A stretch of DNA of 18,367 nt from Methanobacterium sp. (GTDB taxonomy: Archaea; Methanobacteriota; Methanobacteria; Methanobacteriales; Methanobacteriaceae): positions 1-18,367 of the forward strand of contig JAHRFX010000013.1 in assembly GCA_019084405.1 (NCBI GenBank), written 5' to 3'. A program made the translations under genes and the position numbers. Below the pieces are notes generated by a model. The model did no database searches, was not told the DNA's origin, and saw only the letters and a program-made list of their open reading frames with translations. Every line of letters starts with the position of its first letter. Positions within the stretch are counted from its first letter, which is position 1. Below, in pieces: positions 1 to 7,615 of this stretch.

Positions 1-4
1 GAAT

Positions 5-68
5 CTTGAAAACTCTGATTTTCAAGTTTACAAATCTCCGATTTGTAATTCTTTTTTCCGAAAAATTT
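5..68. repeat. Tandem small hairpins with CCGA-type loops
   Basis: Three consecutive inverted repeats are visible. CTTGAAAA (5-12) pairs with TTTTCAAG (19-26) around CTCTGA. TTACAAATC (28-36) pairs with GATTTGTAA (40-48) around TCC. TTTTT (53-57) pairs with AAAAA (61-65) around CCG. The central sequences resemble each other (CTCTGA, CTCCGA, CCGA), so this looks like one repeat unit repeated with stem variation. The window begins inside or at the edge of it, so its true length is unknown. I recall AT-rich hairpins with ctccga centres between genes in Methanobacteriales genomes, but cannot check that here. It could end transcription of an upstream gene or be a dispersed repeat. Confidence 0.6.
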
Positions 69-100
69 ATTAGAGTTTGAATCTAAACATACCATTGTAA

Positions 101-163
101 AAACCCAGGATATGTTGTCTTCTAGGAGTTATAAAACTTATGGAAGACACATATCCAAACCCA
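101..163. repeat. 49-bp imperfect palindrome flanked by 7-bp direct repeats
   Basis: GGATATGTTGTCTTC (108-122) is the reverse complement of GAAGACACATATCC (143-156) apart from one extra T. A smaller AGTT/AACT pair lies inside the loop (127-130, 135-138). Immediately outside both arms stands the same heptamer, AAACCCA (101-107 and 157-163). A palindrome bounded by direct repeats has the shape of a tiny non-autonomous insertion with a target-site duplication, or of an operator with symmetric flanks. No coding sequence overlaps it. Confidence 0.6.
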
Positions 164-205
164 TCACTAGAAAAATCTACTGTGCCAAAATTCTCAATCA
201 TATAG

Positions 206-213
206 TATAAATA
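206..213 (+). promoter_or_regulatory. Possible TATA box for the usp-symporter operon
   Basis: TATAAATA lies about 125 bases before the usp start codon and is the best archaeal TATA match upstream of it. It would place transcription start near 235 and leave a leader of about 100 bases. No second box is obvious closer to the gene. Confidence 0.4.
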
Positions 214-334
214 TTGAAGAAAATAGCACTGTCCGCTTGATTAATGGGATATATTAGTTTAAATGCCGATAATAGATTCCTATTTAAAAATTGAAGAGAT
301 TAGAATTCAGACCAATATAATGGAGTGAGAAAGG

Positions 335-820
335 ATGGAATCCCATACAATAGATAAAAAAGCAGAAAAAATGTCCAAGGCCGATGTAGAAGATGTAATA
401 TTGGGTTTTAAAAAAATCTTATTAGCCACTGATGGTTCAAAACCATCTGTTTTGGCCACAAAATACGCGGTAGGTATGGCTAAACTGTTTAATGCAGAAA
501 TGATAGCCATCTTCGTGGACGAACAATTCGCTTTGCTTCCCCAGGAGAGAATGTCAGAAGAAGAATATGAGGGCATCAAACACACCAAGGCCGGACTTAA
601 GGTAGCCGAATGGTATGCTGAGAAAAGTGGGGTTCCGATAGAAACCATATGTAAACGTGGAAATGCACCTAAAAATATAGTCCGGATTGCTGAAAAGCAT
701 GGTGTGGACTTGATTATTATGGGAACTACTGGAAGAACAGGTTTAAAACGGATAACCATAGGAAGTGTTGCTGAAATGGTTATGAAAGCTGCACATGTTC
801 CAGTACTGGTAGTCCGGTGA
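335..820 (+). CDS. Universal stress protein, UspA family, ATP-binding type
   Basis: This 161-residue protein has the single UspA fold: KKILLATDGSKPS near residues 26-38 (beta1 with the conserved Asp), and near the C-terminus the nucleotide-binding pattern G-x2-G-x9-G-S, read as GTTG...GS, followed by the terminal strand VPVLVVR. This marks it as the ATP-binding subclass. It carries an N-terminal extension of about 24 charged residues before the Usp domain. The start follows GGAGTGAGAAAGG, a good ribosome binding site. Its stop codon overlaps the possible GTG start of the next gene, so it is probably cotranscribed with the symporter genes. Usp proteins next to transporters are common and may sense nucleotide state, but a role in regulating this transporter is inference. 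Confidence 0.9.
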   Translation: MESHTIDKKAEKMSKADVEDVILGFKKILLATDGSKPSVLATKYAVGMAKLFNAEMIAIFVDEQFALLPQERMSEEEYEGIKHTKAGLKVAEWYAEKSGVPIETICKRGNAPKNIVRIAEKHGVDLIIMGTTGRTGLKRITIGSVAEMVMKAAHVPVLVVR

Positions 821-825
821 TTAAA

Positions 826-1113
826 ATGAAAGATAGTGATAATGAAGATGATAGAAATAAAATTGAAAAGTTGATTGCCAAAAACTTCAAATTGAGTATA
901 TCATTAGGACTAATATTCCTGACCATAATACTGATACTGCCAGTTTTAAATGAATTTGCATCTGATATCATGTTAAAACCTGTATTTGGAAACTTCACCG
1001 TAACTTTGATCTACACCGCTCTCTTTATATTTATAATGGGTTGGATAATACCTTTGTATTACACTTTAGAAACCGATAAAAGGGAGAGGGAATATGAGGA
1101 GGAGCATAAATGA
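826..1113 (+). CDS. Small DUF485-like membrane protein, symporter partner
   Basis: A 95-residue protein with a charged N-terminus, two hydrophobic segments (about residues 24-44 and 58-80) and a highly charged C-terminal tail (DKREREYEEEHK). Size, topology and position directly before an ActP-type symporter match DUF485/YjcH-type subunits. The call rests largely on context, because sequence identity cannot be scored here. ATG at 826 is preferred because GGTGA (816-820) stands five bases before it; an in-frame GTG at 817 would add three residues and overlap the usp stop. Its own stop overlaps the ATG of the symporter in an ATGA arrangement, which implies translational coupling. Confidence 0.7.
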   Translation: MKDSDNEDDRNKIEKLIAKNFKLSISLGLIFLTIILILPVLNEFASDIMLKPVFGNFTVTLIYTALFIFIMGWIIPLYYTLETDKREREYEEEHK

Positions 1114-2576
1114 TCCTTAATAATCCTTTGGCCATAATTCTGGTATTGTTGATAGTGGGTATCAGTGTAGCAGTTACCATATTCTCCAGGAGATTCACCA
1201 GGACCACCGCAGATTTCTACGTAGCAGGTAGGGGTATCAGCGCCGTTCAGAATGCAATGGCATTATCTGGTGATTATATGAGTGCCGCAACTTTCCTGGG
1301 TATAGCAGGATTAGTGTGGTTGTATGGATACGATGGTATCTGGTACTCGGTGGGCTTTTTTGGTGGATGGATATTATTATTGCTCTTTCTCGCAAGCCCA
1401 ATACGTAGATTTGGAGCCTACACCATAGCAGACTTCGTTTCAGGGAGATTCCATTCCCAAAAACTTCGATTAGTGGTCATGTTAGGCACTATTCTCATAT
1501 CGGTATTGTATATAATACCCCAACTAGTTGGGGTGGGGGACATATTAGGGGTTCTATTGGGCTGGAACTATATGACCGGAGTTGTAGTTGCCGGTATCCT
1601 GATGACCATTTATGTGGTGGTGGGGGGGATGAAGGCTACAACCTATAACCAGATCATCCAGTGTGTAATCTTATGGACAGCAATGTTCGTGACCGTAGCT
1701 TTAGCCCTACAACAATTTGGATTCAGCTACGATAACCTGCTGACTCAGGTCAGTGGCTACACCCAACCTGGAAACTGGTTAGACTTCCAGAACAGTTTTT
1801 CACTAATACTTGGTTTGGTCCTAGGTACTGCAGGCCTACCTCACGTCTTAATACGCTACTATACCAACCCTTCTGGTAAATCCGCCAGGTGGACCACCGT
1901 GGGTACACTCTTCATCATTGGTACATTTTATATGATGGCTCCTATTGCAGGTTTCGGAGCCCGAGCACTTCTTGGTGATGATGGCGGCCTAAATACCGCC
2001 CTACCGCTACTGGCTCAGTATCTGGGTGGTGAGGCTTTCCTTGGTGTGGTGGTTGCCGCAGCATTTGCAGCAGTTCTTTCCACAGTAGCAGGTCTGATGC
2101 TTGCCACTACTGGTGCGATTGCACACGACCTTTACACCAATATCATTAACCCTAAAGCCTCTGAGGAGAAGCAACTTAAGGTTGCGAAATTATCAACCTT
2201 AGGTGTAGGGATATTAGCCATAATCGTCGGTATTTTAGCCCAAGGATACAATGTAGCCTTCTTAGTTGGTTTGGCATTTGCAATTGCAGCCAGTAGTTTC
2301 TTCCCAGTACTTCTTATGGGAACTTGGTGGCGGGGAACTACCGAAAAAGGTGCCCTTGCCGGACTAGTTGTGGGGATCATATCCTCCACAACTATAATTA
2401 TCACCAACATTATAGGCTTGCACAATCTTAGCAATCCGGCTATAATAACCGTCCCTGCGACTTTCATCATCATATACGTTGTATCAAGGTTAGATGGCCA
2501 AATACCCTATGACACCGATGAATTCATGCTAAAAGTGCACATGCCTGGGGATGAAAACTTAGAAAAATTGGACTGA
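1110..2576 (+). CDS. Sodium:solute symporter, ActP-like (SSS family)
   Basis: A 488-residue polytopic membrane protein with about 13 hydrophobic segments. The N-terminal third carries the SSS-family signature region: DFYVAGRGIS, then SGDYMSAATFLGIAGLVW, and YTIADFVSGRF. These closely follow the order in E. coli ActP (GDYLSAASFLGI and so on). The C-terminal tail is charged and cytoplasmic in prediction. It would couple solute uptake to sodium or protons; ActP homologues carry acetate and other short carboxylates. The substrate here is not shown by sequence, though acetate uptake for carbon assimilation fits a hydrogenotrophic methanogen. The start is set by the ATGA overlap with the small upstream subunit and a GAGGAGGA site (about 1095). 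Confidence 0.88.
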   Translation: MILNNPLAIILVLLIVGISVAVTIFSRRFTRTTADFYVAGRGISAVQNAMALSGDYMSAATFLGIAGLVWLYGYDGIWYSVGFFGGWILLLLFLASPIRRFGAYTIADFVSGRFHSQKLRLVVMLGTILISVLYIIPQLVGVGDILGVLLGWNYMTGVVVAGILMTIYVVVGGMKATTYNQIIQCVILWTAMFVTVALALQQFGFSYDNLLTQVSGYTQPGNWLDFQNSFSLILGLVLGTAGLPHVLIRYYTNPSGKSARWTTVGTLFIIGTFYMMAPIAGFGARALLGDDGGLNTALPLLAQYLGGEAFLGVVVAAAFAAVLSTVAGLMLATTGAIAHDLYTNIINPKASEEKQLKVAKLSTLGVGILAIIVGILAQGYNVAFLVGLAFAIAASSFFPVLLMGTWWRGTTEKGALAGLVVGIISSTTIIITNIIGLHNLSNPAIITVPATFIIIYVVSRLDGQIPYDTDEFMLKVHMPGDENLEKLD

Positions 2577-3116
2577 ATAAGCCGGGGTAGGATTTGATCT
2601 TAGATTATTCTAAATATCAATCTAGATTTCATAAGCTCTAAATCAAATCTTACTTCAAATATTTTATGGTTTAAGATGATTCCTTAATTTAGGATGGAGT
2701 CAACACTTAGTATCTTAGAGCAGGATATGATCTAAGTGATTTATTGTCCTTGTGTATGCATGAAGGCATTGTTAAATACCAAAATTCAAAATTTCTGATA
2801 AAAGTTGGAAATGTTTTAAGAATCATATAATTTCCAATTTCTTTTTTTTTAATATTTGAATAGTTTAATATGGGGGAAACAATCAATATTCAAATAAGGA
2901 ATGATTTACTTTCTTATATTTTATTTAACTTCACTTTAAGATTCTTTTACTATTTTTAATCAGTTCCTATTCCTTCAAAAAAAACCAAGAATCAATATTT
3001 CATATAAAAGTATTATGTGGGGTTATAAATCTTATTTTCTTAATTTAGAGTTATAATGACTTAAGATCAAAATTATTATTTTAATAACTTTTTTCTCATT
3101 TTTAGGTCAGCAAAAA
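2577..3116. other. Long AT-rich intergenic region with inverted repeats
   Basis: No convincing gene is seen on either strand. Several inverted repeats occur: CACTTAG (2704-2710) with CTAAGTG (2732-2738); TTGGAAAT (2805-2812) with ATTTCCAA (2830-2837) followed by a T tract; ATTTGAATA (2854-2862) with TATTCAAAT (2887-2895). A half operator, TTTAGGT, lies at 3101-3107, just ahead of the feo TATA box. The gap could contain a structured RNA, but nothing matches an RNA family I can recognise. Confidence 0.5.
2805..2850 (+). terminator. Terminator-like hairpin with T tract
   Basis: An 8-bp perfect stem (TTGGAAAT/ATTTCCAA, loop 17 bases) is followed directly by a 13-base run that is all T except for one C (2838-2850). 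It lies 230 bases after the symporter stop, so it ends either a long 3' untranslated region or a separate short transcript. Confidence 0.5.
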
Positions 3117-3124
3117 TTTATAAG
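3117..3124 (+). promoter_or_regulatory. TATA box of the dtxR/feoA-feoB operon
   Basis: TTTATAAG preceded by an A-rich BRE (CAAAAA). Transcription would start around 3143-3147, giving a leader of only about 15-20 bases, so the palindrome at 3148-3161 lies at or just after the start site. Confidence 0.6.
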
Positions 3125-3147
3125 GTTTAGTATTAAATAATTAAAAT

Positions 3148-3161
3148 TTAGGTGAACCTAA
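3148..3161. promoter_or_regulatory. DtxR-type operator on the feo ribosome binding site
   Basis: TTAGGT-GA-ACCTAA is a perfect 6+6 palindrome and resembles the core of the bacterial DtxR/IdeR box (TTAGG...CCTAA). It contains the ribosome binding site GGTGA (3151-3155) and ends on the A of the ATG at 3161. Near-identical palindromes occur before the ferritin-like gene in this window. Binding by the encoded DtxR-FeoA protein would autoregulate the operon; that is inference from the family and the shared sequence. Confidence 0.75.
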
Positions 3162-3928
3162 TGTCAGATAATGAATCTATAAGTGAAAACATTGAGGAGT
3201 ATCTGGAAGTTATTTATAAAGTTTCTCTGGAAGAGAAAAAGCCAGTAACTACTTCTAATATATCAAAAAATCTTAATATTGCCCCTGGAAGTGTAACTCA
3301 AATGTTAAAAAAATTAGATAAAAGGGGATATGTTCACTATTCTCCTTACAAAGGAGCAGTACTTACAGAGAAAGGCCTTAAAGTTGCCAGTAAAGTAACC
3401 AGAAAACATCGTTTACTGGAACGCTTTTTAAATGATATATTAAAACTCAAAAAAGATAAAATTCATTCTGAGGCCTGTCAAATGGAACATGCTTTATCTG
3501 ATGATGCGGAAAGGGCTCTATGTCAGTTACTGGAACAGCCAGATCAGTGTCCTGATGAAGCCCCTATCCCTGCCTGTGATTTTAAATTTGATTCATGTGA
3601 AGAATGTCTGGAGAGAAAACACGAAGACGTAGAAGAAGTAGGTTCACGTGATGAAAACCTTATTTCAGTTATCAGCCTGGGTGAAAATGAAGTAGGCCGG
3701 GTATCATTCATAAGGGGAGACTATAAAGTAATTCGAAGATTGATGGATATGGGTATAACCATAGGTGCTATGGTCAGTGTAATTAAATTGGCCCCTTTTA
3801 AGGGACCGGTGGAAGTATCAGTCAGGGGATCCAAACTTGCTCTGGGCAGAGATATTGCCAAAAATGTCTTTGTTGAATTAATTGATTGTGAATCAAAAGA
3901 TGAAGATGGAGCATTGGTCCATGGTTAA
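3161..3928 (+). CDS. DtxR-family metal-dependent repressor fused to FeoA/SH3 domain
   Basis: A 255-residue protein. Residues 1-75 form a DtxR winged helix (TTSNISKNLNIAPGSVTQML recognition region). Residues 76-140 are the metal-binding and dimer domain, and residues about 165-245 are a FeoA/SH3-like domain (LGENEVGRVSFIRGD ... RRLMDMGITIGAMV). By-eye alignment to DtxR places H83, E87 and H102 at the ancillary site and C106, E109 and H110 at the primary site; the DtxR Met10 position holds E13. A Cys-rich linker (C121, C130, C139, C146, C149) adds possible ligands. The ATG at 3161 is chosen because GGTGA sits five bases upstream; an in-frame GTG at 3152 lies inside the operator. It overlaps feoB and probably represses this operon and the ferritin-like gene when ferrous iron is plentiful. 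Confidence 0.88.
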   Translation: MSDNESISENIEEYLEVIYKVSLEEKKPVTTSNISKNLNIAPGSVTQMLKKLDKRGYVHYSPYKGAVLTEKGLKVASKVTRKHRLLERFLNDILKLKKDKIHSEACQMEHALSDDAERALCQLLEQPDQCPDEAPIPACDFKFDSCEECLERKHEDVEEVGSRDENLISVISLGENEVGRVSFIRGDYKVIRRLMDMGITIGAMVSVIKLAPFKGPVEVSVRGSKLALGRDIAKNVFVELIDCESKDEDGALVHG

Positions 3929-5906
3929 ATTAGGATTTCAAAAAGAGAAAGTAAGGGACTTTGATCCAACATTTAGTTCATCTAAGGACGAATTTACCAT
4001 AGCACTTTCCGGAAATGCCAATGTGGGTAAGAGTGTTATTTTTAACCAGCTTACTGGTTCTAATCAGATTGTAGGTAATTGGCCTGGTAAAACAGTGGAA
4101 AAAGCCGAGGGAAAACTTTATTTCCAGGGTCAGAAAATCCATGTAATTGATTTACCAGGTATTTATTCTTTCTCAACCTTTTCTATGGAGGAGATAGTGT
4201 CCCGGGAGTACATTGCCCATGAAAAACCAGATGTGGTTATAAATGTTCTGGATGCATCTGTTCTGGAAAGGAACCTTTTTTTCACTTTACAGTTAATGGA
4301 AATGGAAGTTCCGCTGGTGGTGTGTATAAATCAGGTGGATATTGCCCGGCAAAAGGGCATAATCATCGATGAAAAAAAGCTGGAAAAAGCTTTAGGAGTT
4401 CCAGTAGTGTTTACTGTTGCAGTTAGGGGCGAAGGTCTTAGAAAATTAATTGAAAAAGCAGTAAAGGCAGCTGAAAAGCCAAAAAAGGTCCCGGAAATTA
4501 TTAAATATGGGGGTGAAGTAGAAAAAAGAATAGAAAGTTTATCAGAAATGATAAGCTCTAAGAAAACTTCTTTAAACTATTCAAATCGATGGATGGCCAT
4601 TAAGATACTGGAAAATGATCCTGAAATAATAAAAAATATCAAAAAAGAATCCCCGGAGATCATTTCTTATGCAAACCAGCTTGCCTACGAGATTGAAAAA
4701 ATTCATCAGGAGCCTTCTTTTGCTGTCATGGCTTCTGAAAGATACACACTGGCAAATTTAATCGCTTCTGGTGCTCAAGTTCAGACTAAAATTGACATAC
4801 CTTTCTCTGAACGTTTGGATAAAATTTTAACTCATCCGGTTTTAGGATATTTTACCTCTGCTCTGGTTATAATTGGATTACTTTTATGGACCTTTACCAT
4901 TGGTGATTTTCTGGAAGGAATTCTCTCCAATGCTTTCAGCTTTTTCCAACCAGTTGATCCTCAATTTTCTGGTGCCATTACTGCTATACTCTGGAACGGT
5001 GCATTTGGAGGGATAGTGGCAGGCGTTACCCTAATAATTCCCTTTGTAATTCCCTTTTACCTACTGTTATCCTATATAGAAAATTCAGGCTTATTAACCC
5101 GGGTGGCCTTTATGATGGATAGTTTCATGCACAAAATAGGACTGCATGGTAAGGCACTAATACCCCTTATATTAGGCTACGGATGCAATGTACCTGCTAT
5201 AGACAGTACTCGAATACTTGAAACCCGAAGAGAACGACTTTTAGCAGCTTTTGCCATAACATTTGCTCCCTGTGCTGCAAGAACCATTTTAATACTGGGT
5301 CTGGTGGCCATATTCGTTAATATATGGTGGGCTCTAGGCCTTTATGTACTGGACCTGATAATCATATTTATCATGGGTAGAATAGCCCTTAAAGCAACTC
5401 CTGGAGAATCAACAGGCCTTATAATGGAGATGCATACCTTAAAATTACCTTCATTTTCAGTAATCCTTAAACAAACCTGGGCTAGAACTAAATCATTAAT
5501 CTATCTGGTTTTCCCAATTTATATTGTGGGAAGTGCTATAATCCAGGCTTTCTATGCTCTGGGAGTTTTAGAACCTGTGAGTAATTTCATGGCACCTCTT
5601 ACCGTGGGTTTATTAGGATTACCGGTATTTGCTGGAGTGCTGCTTATAGTGGGGGCAGTTAGAAAAGAATTTATCTTATTAACTCTGGTATCATTTGTGG
5701 GTACTGATCTAAGCCTGGCTTTAAATCCAACTCAATTTATCGTACTGGCCATAGTGGGTATGTTATATTTGCCCTGCTTTTCCACTATTGCCATACTTAT
5801 TAAAGAGTTTGGTTGGAAAGCAGCCAGTGTGATTACAGGAGCCAATTTTGCAACTGCTCTTGTTGTGGGAGGTTTATTTGCCAAAATATTGCCTTATTTT
5901 TTATAA
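3921..5906 (+). CDS. feoB: Ferrous iron transporter FeoB
   Basis: About 661 residues. The N-terminal G domain shows G1 GNANVGKS (residues 31-38, Ala where Pro is usual), GNWPGKTVE (switch I), G3 DLPGIYS and G4 NQVD. Then follow the helical regulatory domain and a membrane part with two Gate regions, including LGYGCNVPAID and FAPCAARTILI with the conserved cysteines, and the later LYLPCFSTIA cysteine segment. It imports Fe(II) across the cytoplasmic membrane, driven or gated by GTP. Several in-frame starts exist (TTG 3882, ATG 3900, 3906, 3921). I chose 3921, which overlaps the end of dtxR/feoA and has GGAG nine bases upstream. The usual separate feoA gene is replaced by the domain fused to the regulator. 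No feoC is seen. Confidence 0.93.
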   Translation: MVKLGFQKEKVRDFDPTFSSSKDEFTIALSGNANVGKSVIFNQLTGSNQIVGNWPGKTVEKAEGKLYFQGQKIHVIDLPGIYSFSTFSMEEIVSREYIAHEKPDVVINVLDASVLERNLFFTLQLMEMEVPLVVCINQVDIARQKGIIIDEKKLEKALGVPVVFTVAVRGEGLRKLIEKAVKAAEKPKKVPEIIKYGGEVEKRIESLSEMISSKKTSLNYSNRWMAIKILENDPEIIKNIKKESPEIISYANQLAYEIEKIHQEPSFAVMASERYTLANLIASGAQVQTKIDIPFSERLDKILTHPVLGYFTSALVIIGLLLWTFTIGDFLEGILSNAFSFFQPVDPQFSGAITAILWNGAFGGIVAGVTLIIPFVIPFYLLLSYIENSGLLTRVAFMMDSFMHKIGLHGKALIPLILGYGCNVPAIDSTRILETRRERLLAAFAITFAPCAARTILILGLVAIFVNIWWALGLYVLDLIIIFIMGRIALKATPGESTGLIMEMHTLKLPSFSVILKQTWARTKSLIYLVFPIYIVGSAIIQAFYALGVLEPVSNFMAPLTVGLLGLPVFAGVLLIVGAVRKEFILLTLVSFVGTDLSLALNPTQFIVLAIVGMLYLPCFSTIAILIKEFGWKAASVITGANFATALVVGGLFAKILPYFL

Positions 5907-5937
5907 AATATTCACGGGCATAACGGAGGAGTGATTA

Positions 5938-6711
5938 ATGAAGAATATTAGGATAGTATCATGGAATGTCAATGGAATTAGGGCCATACACAGAAAAGGA
6001 TTTTTGAACTGGTTAAATAAGGATAAGCCAGATATTCTATGCATTCAGGAAACTAAAGCCACCCCTGATCAACTCCCCCGAACATTAAAAGAAATCAATG
6101 GATACCATGTTTATTTTAATTCTGCTGAGAGGAAGGGATACAGTGGAGTAGCATTGTACAGTTCTTTTAAACCAGAAAATATTGAAAATGGGTTCGGAAT
6201 AGATAAATTCGATCGAGAAGGCCGCATTCAAATTGCAGATTATGGTGAATTTGTATTATTCAATATTTATTTTCCCAATGGTAAAATGTCTGAAGAACGA
6301 CTTAAATATAAATTAGAGTTTTACGACGCATTTTTAGACTATGCTAACCAGCTGAGGGACCAGGGAAAAAATATTATTGTTTGTGGGGATCTAAATACAG
6401 CCCATAAAGAAATAGATCTGGCACGCCCTAAAGAAAACAGTAATATTTCTGGCTTTTTACCAGTAGAAAGAGCATGGATAGACAAATTTCTGGATAATGG
6501 TTATGTGGATACTTTCCGGATGTTTAATTCTGATGCGAATCAATATACCTGGTGGAGTTACCGTACCCGGGCACGGGAAAGAAATGTGGGATGGAGACTG
6601 GATTACTTTTTTGCTAATAAAGAATTCACCGACCGCATAGAATCATCCTATATATTATATGAGGTAATGGGATCAGACCACAGTCCGGTGGCACTGGATA
6701 TTAAAATATAG
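5938..6711 (+). CDS. xth: Exodeoxyribonuclease III family nuclease, Mth212-like
   Basis: A 257-residue EEP-fold nuclease, the length I recall for Mth212 of Methanothermobacter. Visible catalytic motifs are SWNVNG (residues 8-13), E38 in IQETK, NIYFPNG (109-115), GDLNTAH with D151 and N153, WWSYRTRARERNVGWRLDYFF, and the C-terminal GSDHSP with the catalytic His. Mth212 is an AP endonuclease and 3'-5' exonuclease that also nicks DNA at deoxyuridine. The strong resemblance suggests the same uracil-repair role, since uracil-DNA glycosylases of the UDG type are missing in that relative; substrate range here is inferred. The start follows a strong GGAGGAGTGA site. It lies 31 bases after feoB on the same strand, so it may share the iron-regulated transcript. 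Confidence 0.93.
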   Translation: MKNIRIVSWNVNGIRAIHRKGFLNWLNKDKPDILCIQETKATPDQLPRTLKEINGYHVYFNSAERKGYSGVALYSSFKPENIENGFGIDKFDREGRIQIADYGEFVLFNIYFPNGKMSEERLKYKLEFYDAFLDYANQLRDQGKNIIVCGDLNTAHKEIDLARPKENSNISGFLPVERAWIDKFLDNGYVDTFRMFNSDANQYTWWSYRTRARERNVGWRLDYFFANKEFTDRIESSYILYEVMGSDHSPVALDIKI

Positions 6712-6755
6712 CTAAAAAAAGGAATAAAAGTTAATTTAATTTTAAAGATAATGCC

Positions 6756-7565
6756 TTATCCTAATTGATTTATGAACTGTTCTAAATAGTAGAATGATTT
6801 TTCATGGGAACTCAAGGCAATGGCTAATTTTTTAATAACTTTTTCTCCTTCTTTTTCTCCTGACTTTAAATCAACATAAAGAACGATATCGTAATAAATT
6901 TTTTTAAAATTATATTTAATTTTAGGGGGGAATCCCCATAAATTGAGAAGTGACCATTCCCGGTTTCCTTTTGCTATTTTTTCCAAATCCAGTTCTTCAT
7001 TATTAAAAACTTTATCCTGGATGAATTTTAATAAATTACGATTTTTAACGGACCAGAACTTAAAATCATCATATTTTTCCCGGTAAATTGAAATTTCATC
7101 TTGTAAATCATCTCTTATTTTAATAAATTCTTCTTCATATTGATTAAGGTAATAAATTGAATCATCTGGAGGATTAAAATCAATATCTGGCCCGTATTTA
7201 TCTTTTAGTTTTTTTCCAGATTCTATATGCAGAATTTCATCATCACTTAATCCGCGGTACTCTAAAAGTTCCTTTTGCATTTCCAATTCTTTTTTCCATT
7301 CTTTTTCTTTTTGAGATAATAATATCTTCATTTTTGATTGGAAATTCTTCTCCAATAATTTCAGAGCATATAACCTTTTCCAGCTATCATTTTTTACTAA
7401 CTGATTAATTAAAAACTGCAGTTCCACTGGATCCTCAGAATATTTTCTGGGAAGGGATAAAAAAATATTAGAAACAAATTGAGGAAATAAAAAAGGGATT
7501 ATACTAACCAGAATATAAAATAAAAGAGATACCACCAGTGGAATAATGAATATCTGATAATCCAA
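6756..7565 (-). CDS. Membrane-anchored coiled-coil protein of unknown function
   Basis: A 269-residue protein I do not recognise. The first 40 residues contain one or two hydrophobic segments (IFIIPLVVSLLFYILVSIIPFLF). The rest is very rich in Lys and Glu with long helical stretches, for example residues about 75-100 (MKILLSQKEKEWKKELEMQK), consistent with a cytoplasmic coiled coil. It ends in a short helical tail. The start is TTG at 7565, with AAGGCG upstream. It lies 50 bases after the ATPase gene on the same strand, so the two are probably cotranscribed and may act together. The gene is convergent with xth, with a 44-base gap. Confidence 0.7.
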   Translation of the reverse strand: MDYQIFIIPLVVSLLFYILVSIIPFLFPQFVSNIFLSLPRKYSEDPVELQFLINQLVKNDSWKRLYALKLLEKNFQSKMKILLSQKEKEWKKELEMQKELLEYRGLSDDEILHIESGKKLKDKYGPDIDFNPPDDSIYYLNQYEEEFIKIRDDLQDEISIYREKYDDFKFWSVKNRNLLKFIQDKVFNNEELDLEKIAKGNREWSLLNLWGFPPKIKYNFKKIYYDIVLYVDLKSGEKEGEKVIKKLAIALSSHEKSFYYLEQFINQLG

Positions 7566-7615
7566 TCTAACGCCTTCTTGAATAATTTTTAAATGGAATT
7601 TAAAATTACCAACTG

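Noticed and set aside
1..163. CRISPR array at the window start
   Set aside because: The hairpins are of different stem sequence, with no constant repeat or regular spacers, and no cas gene is present.
307..759. Minus-strand open frame of 150 codons over the usp gene
   Set aside because: It lies antisense to a clear UspA gene, has no family pattern and is Ser/Ile-rich as expected for a mirrored frame.
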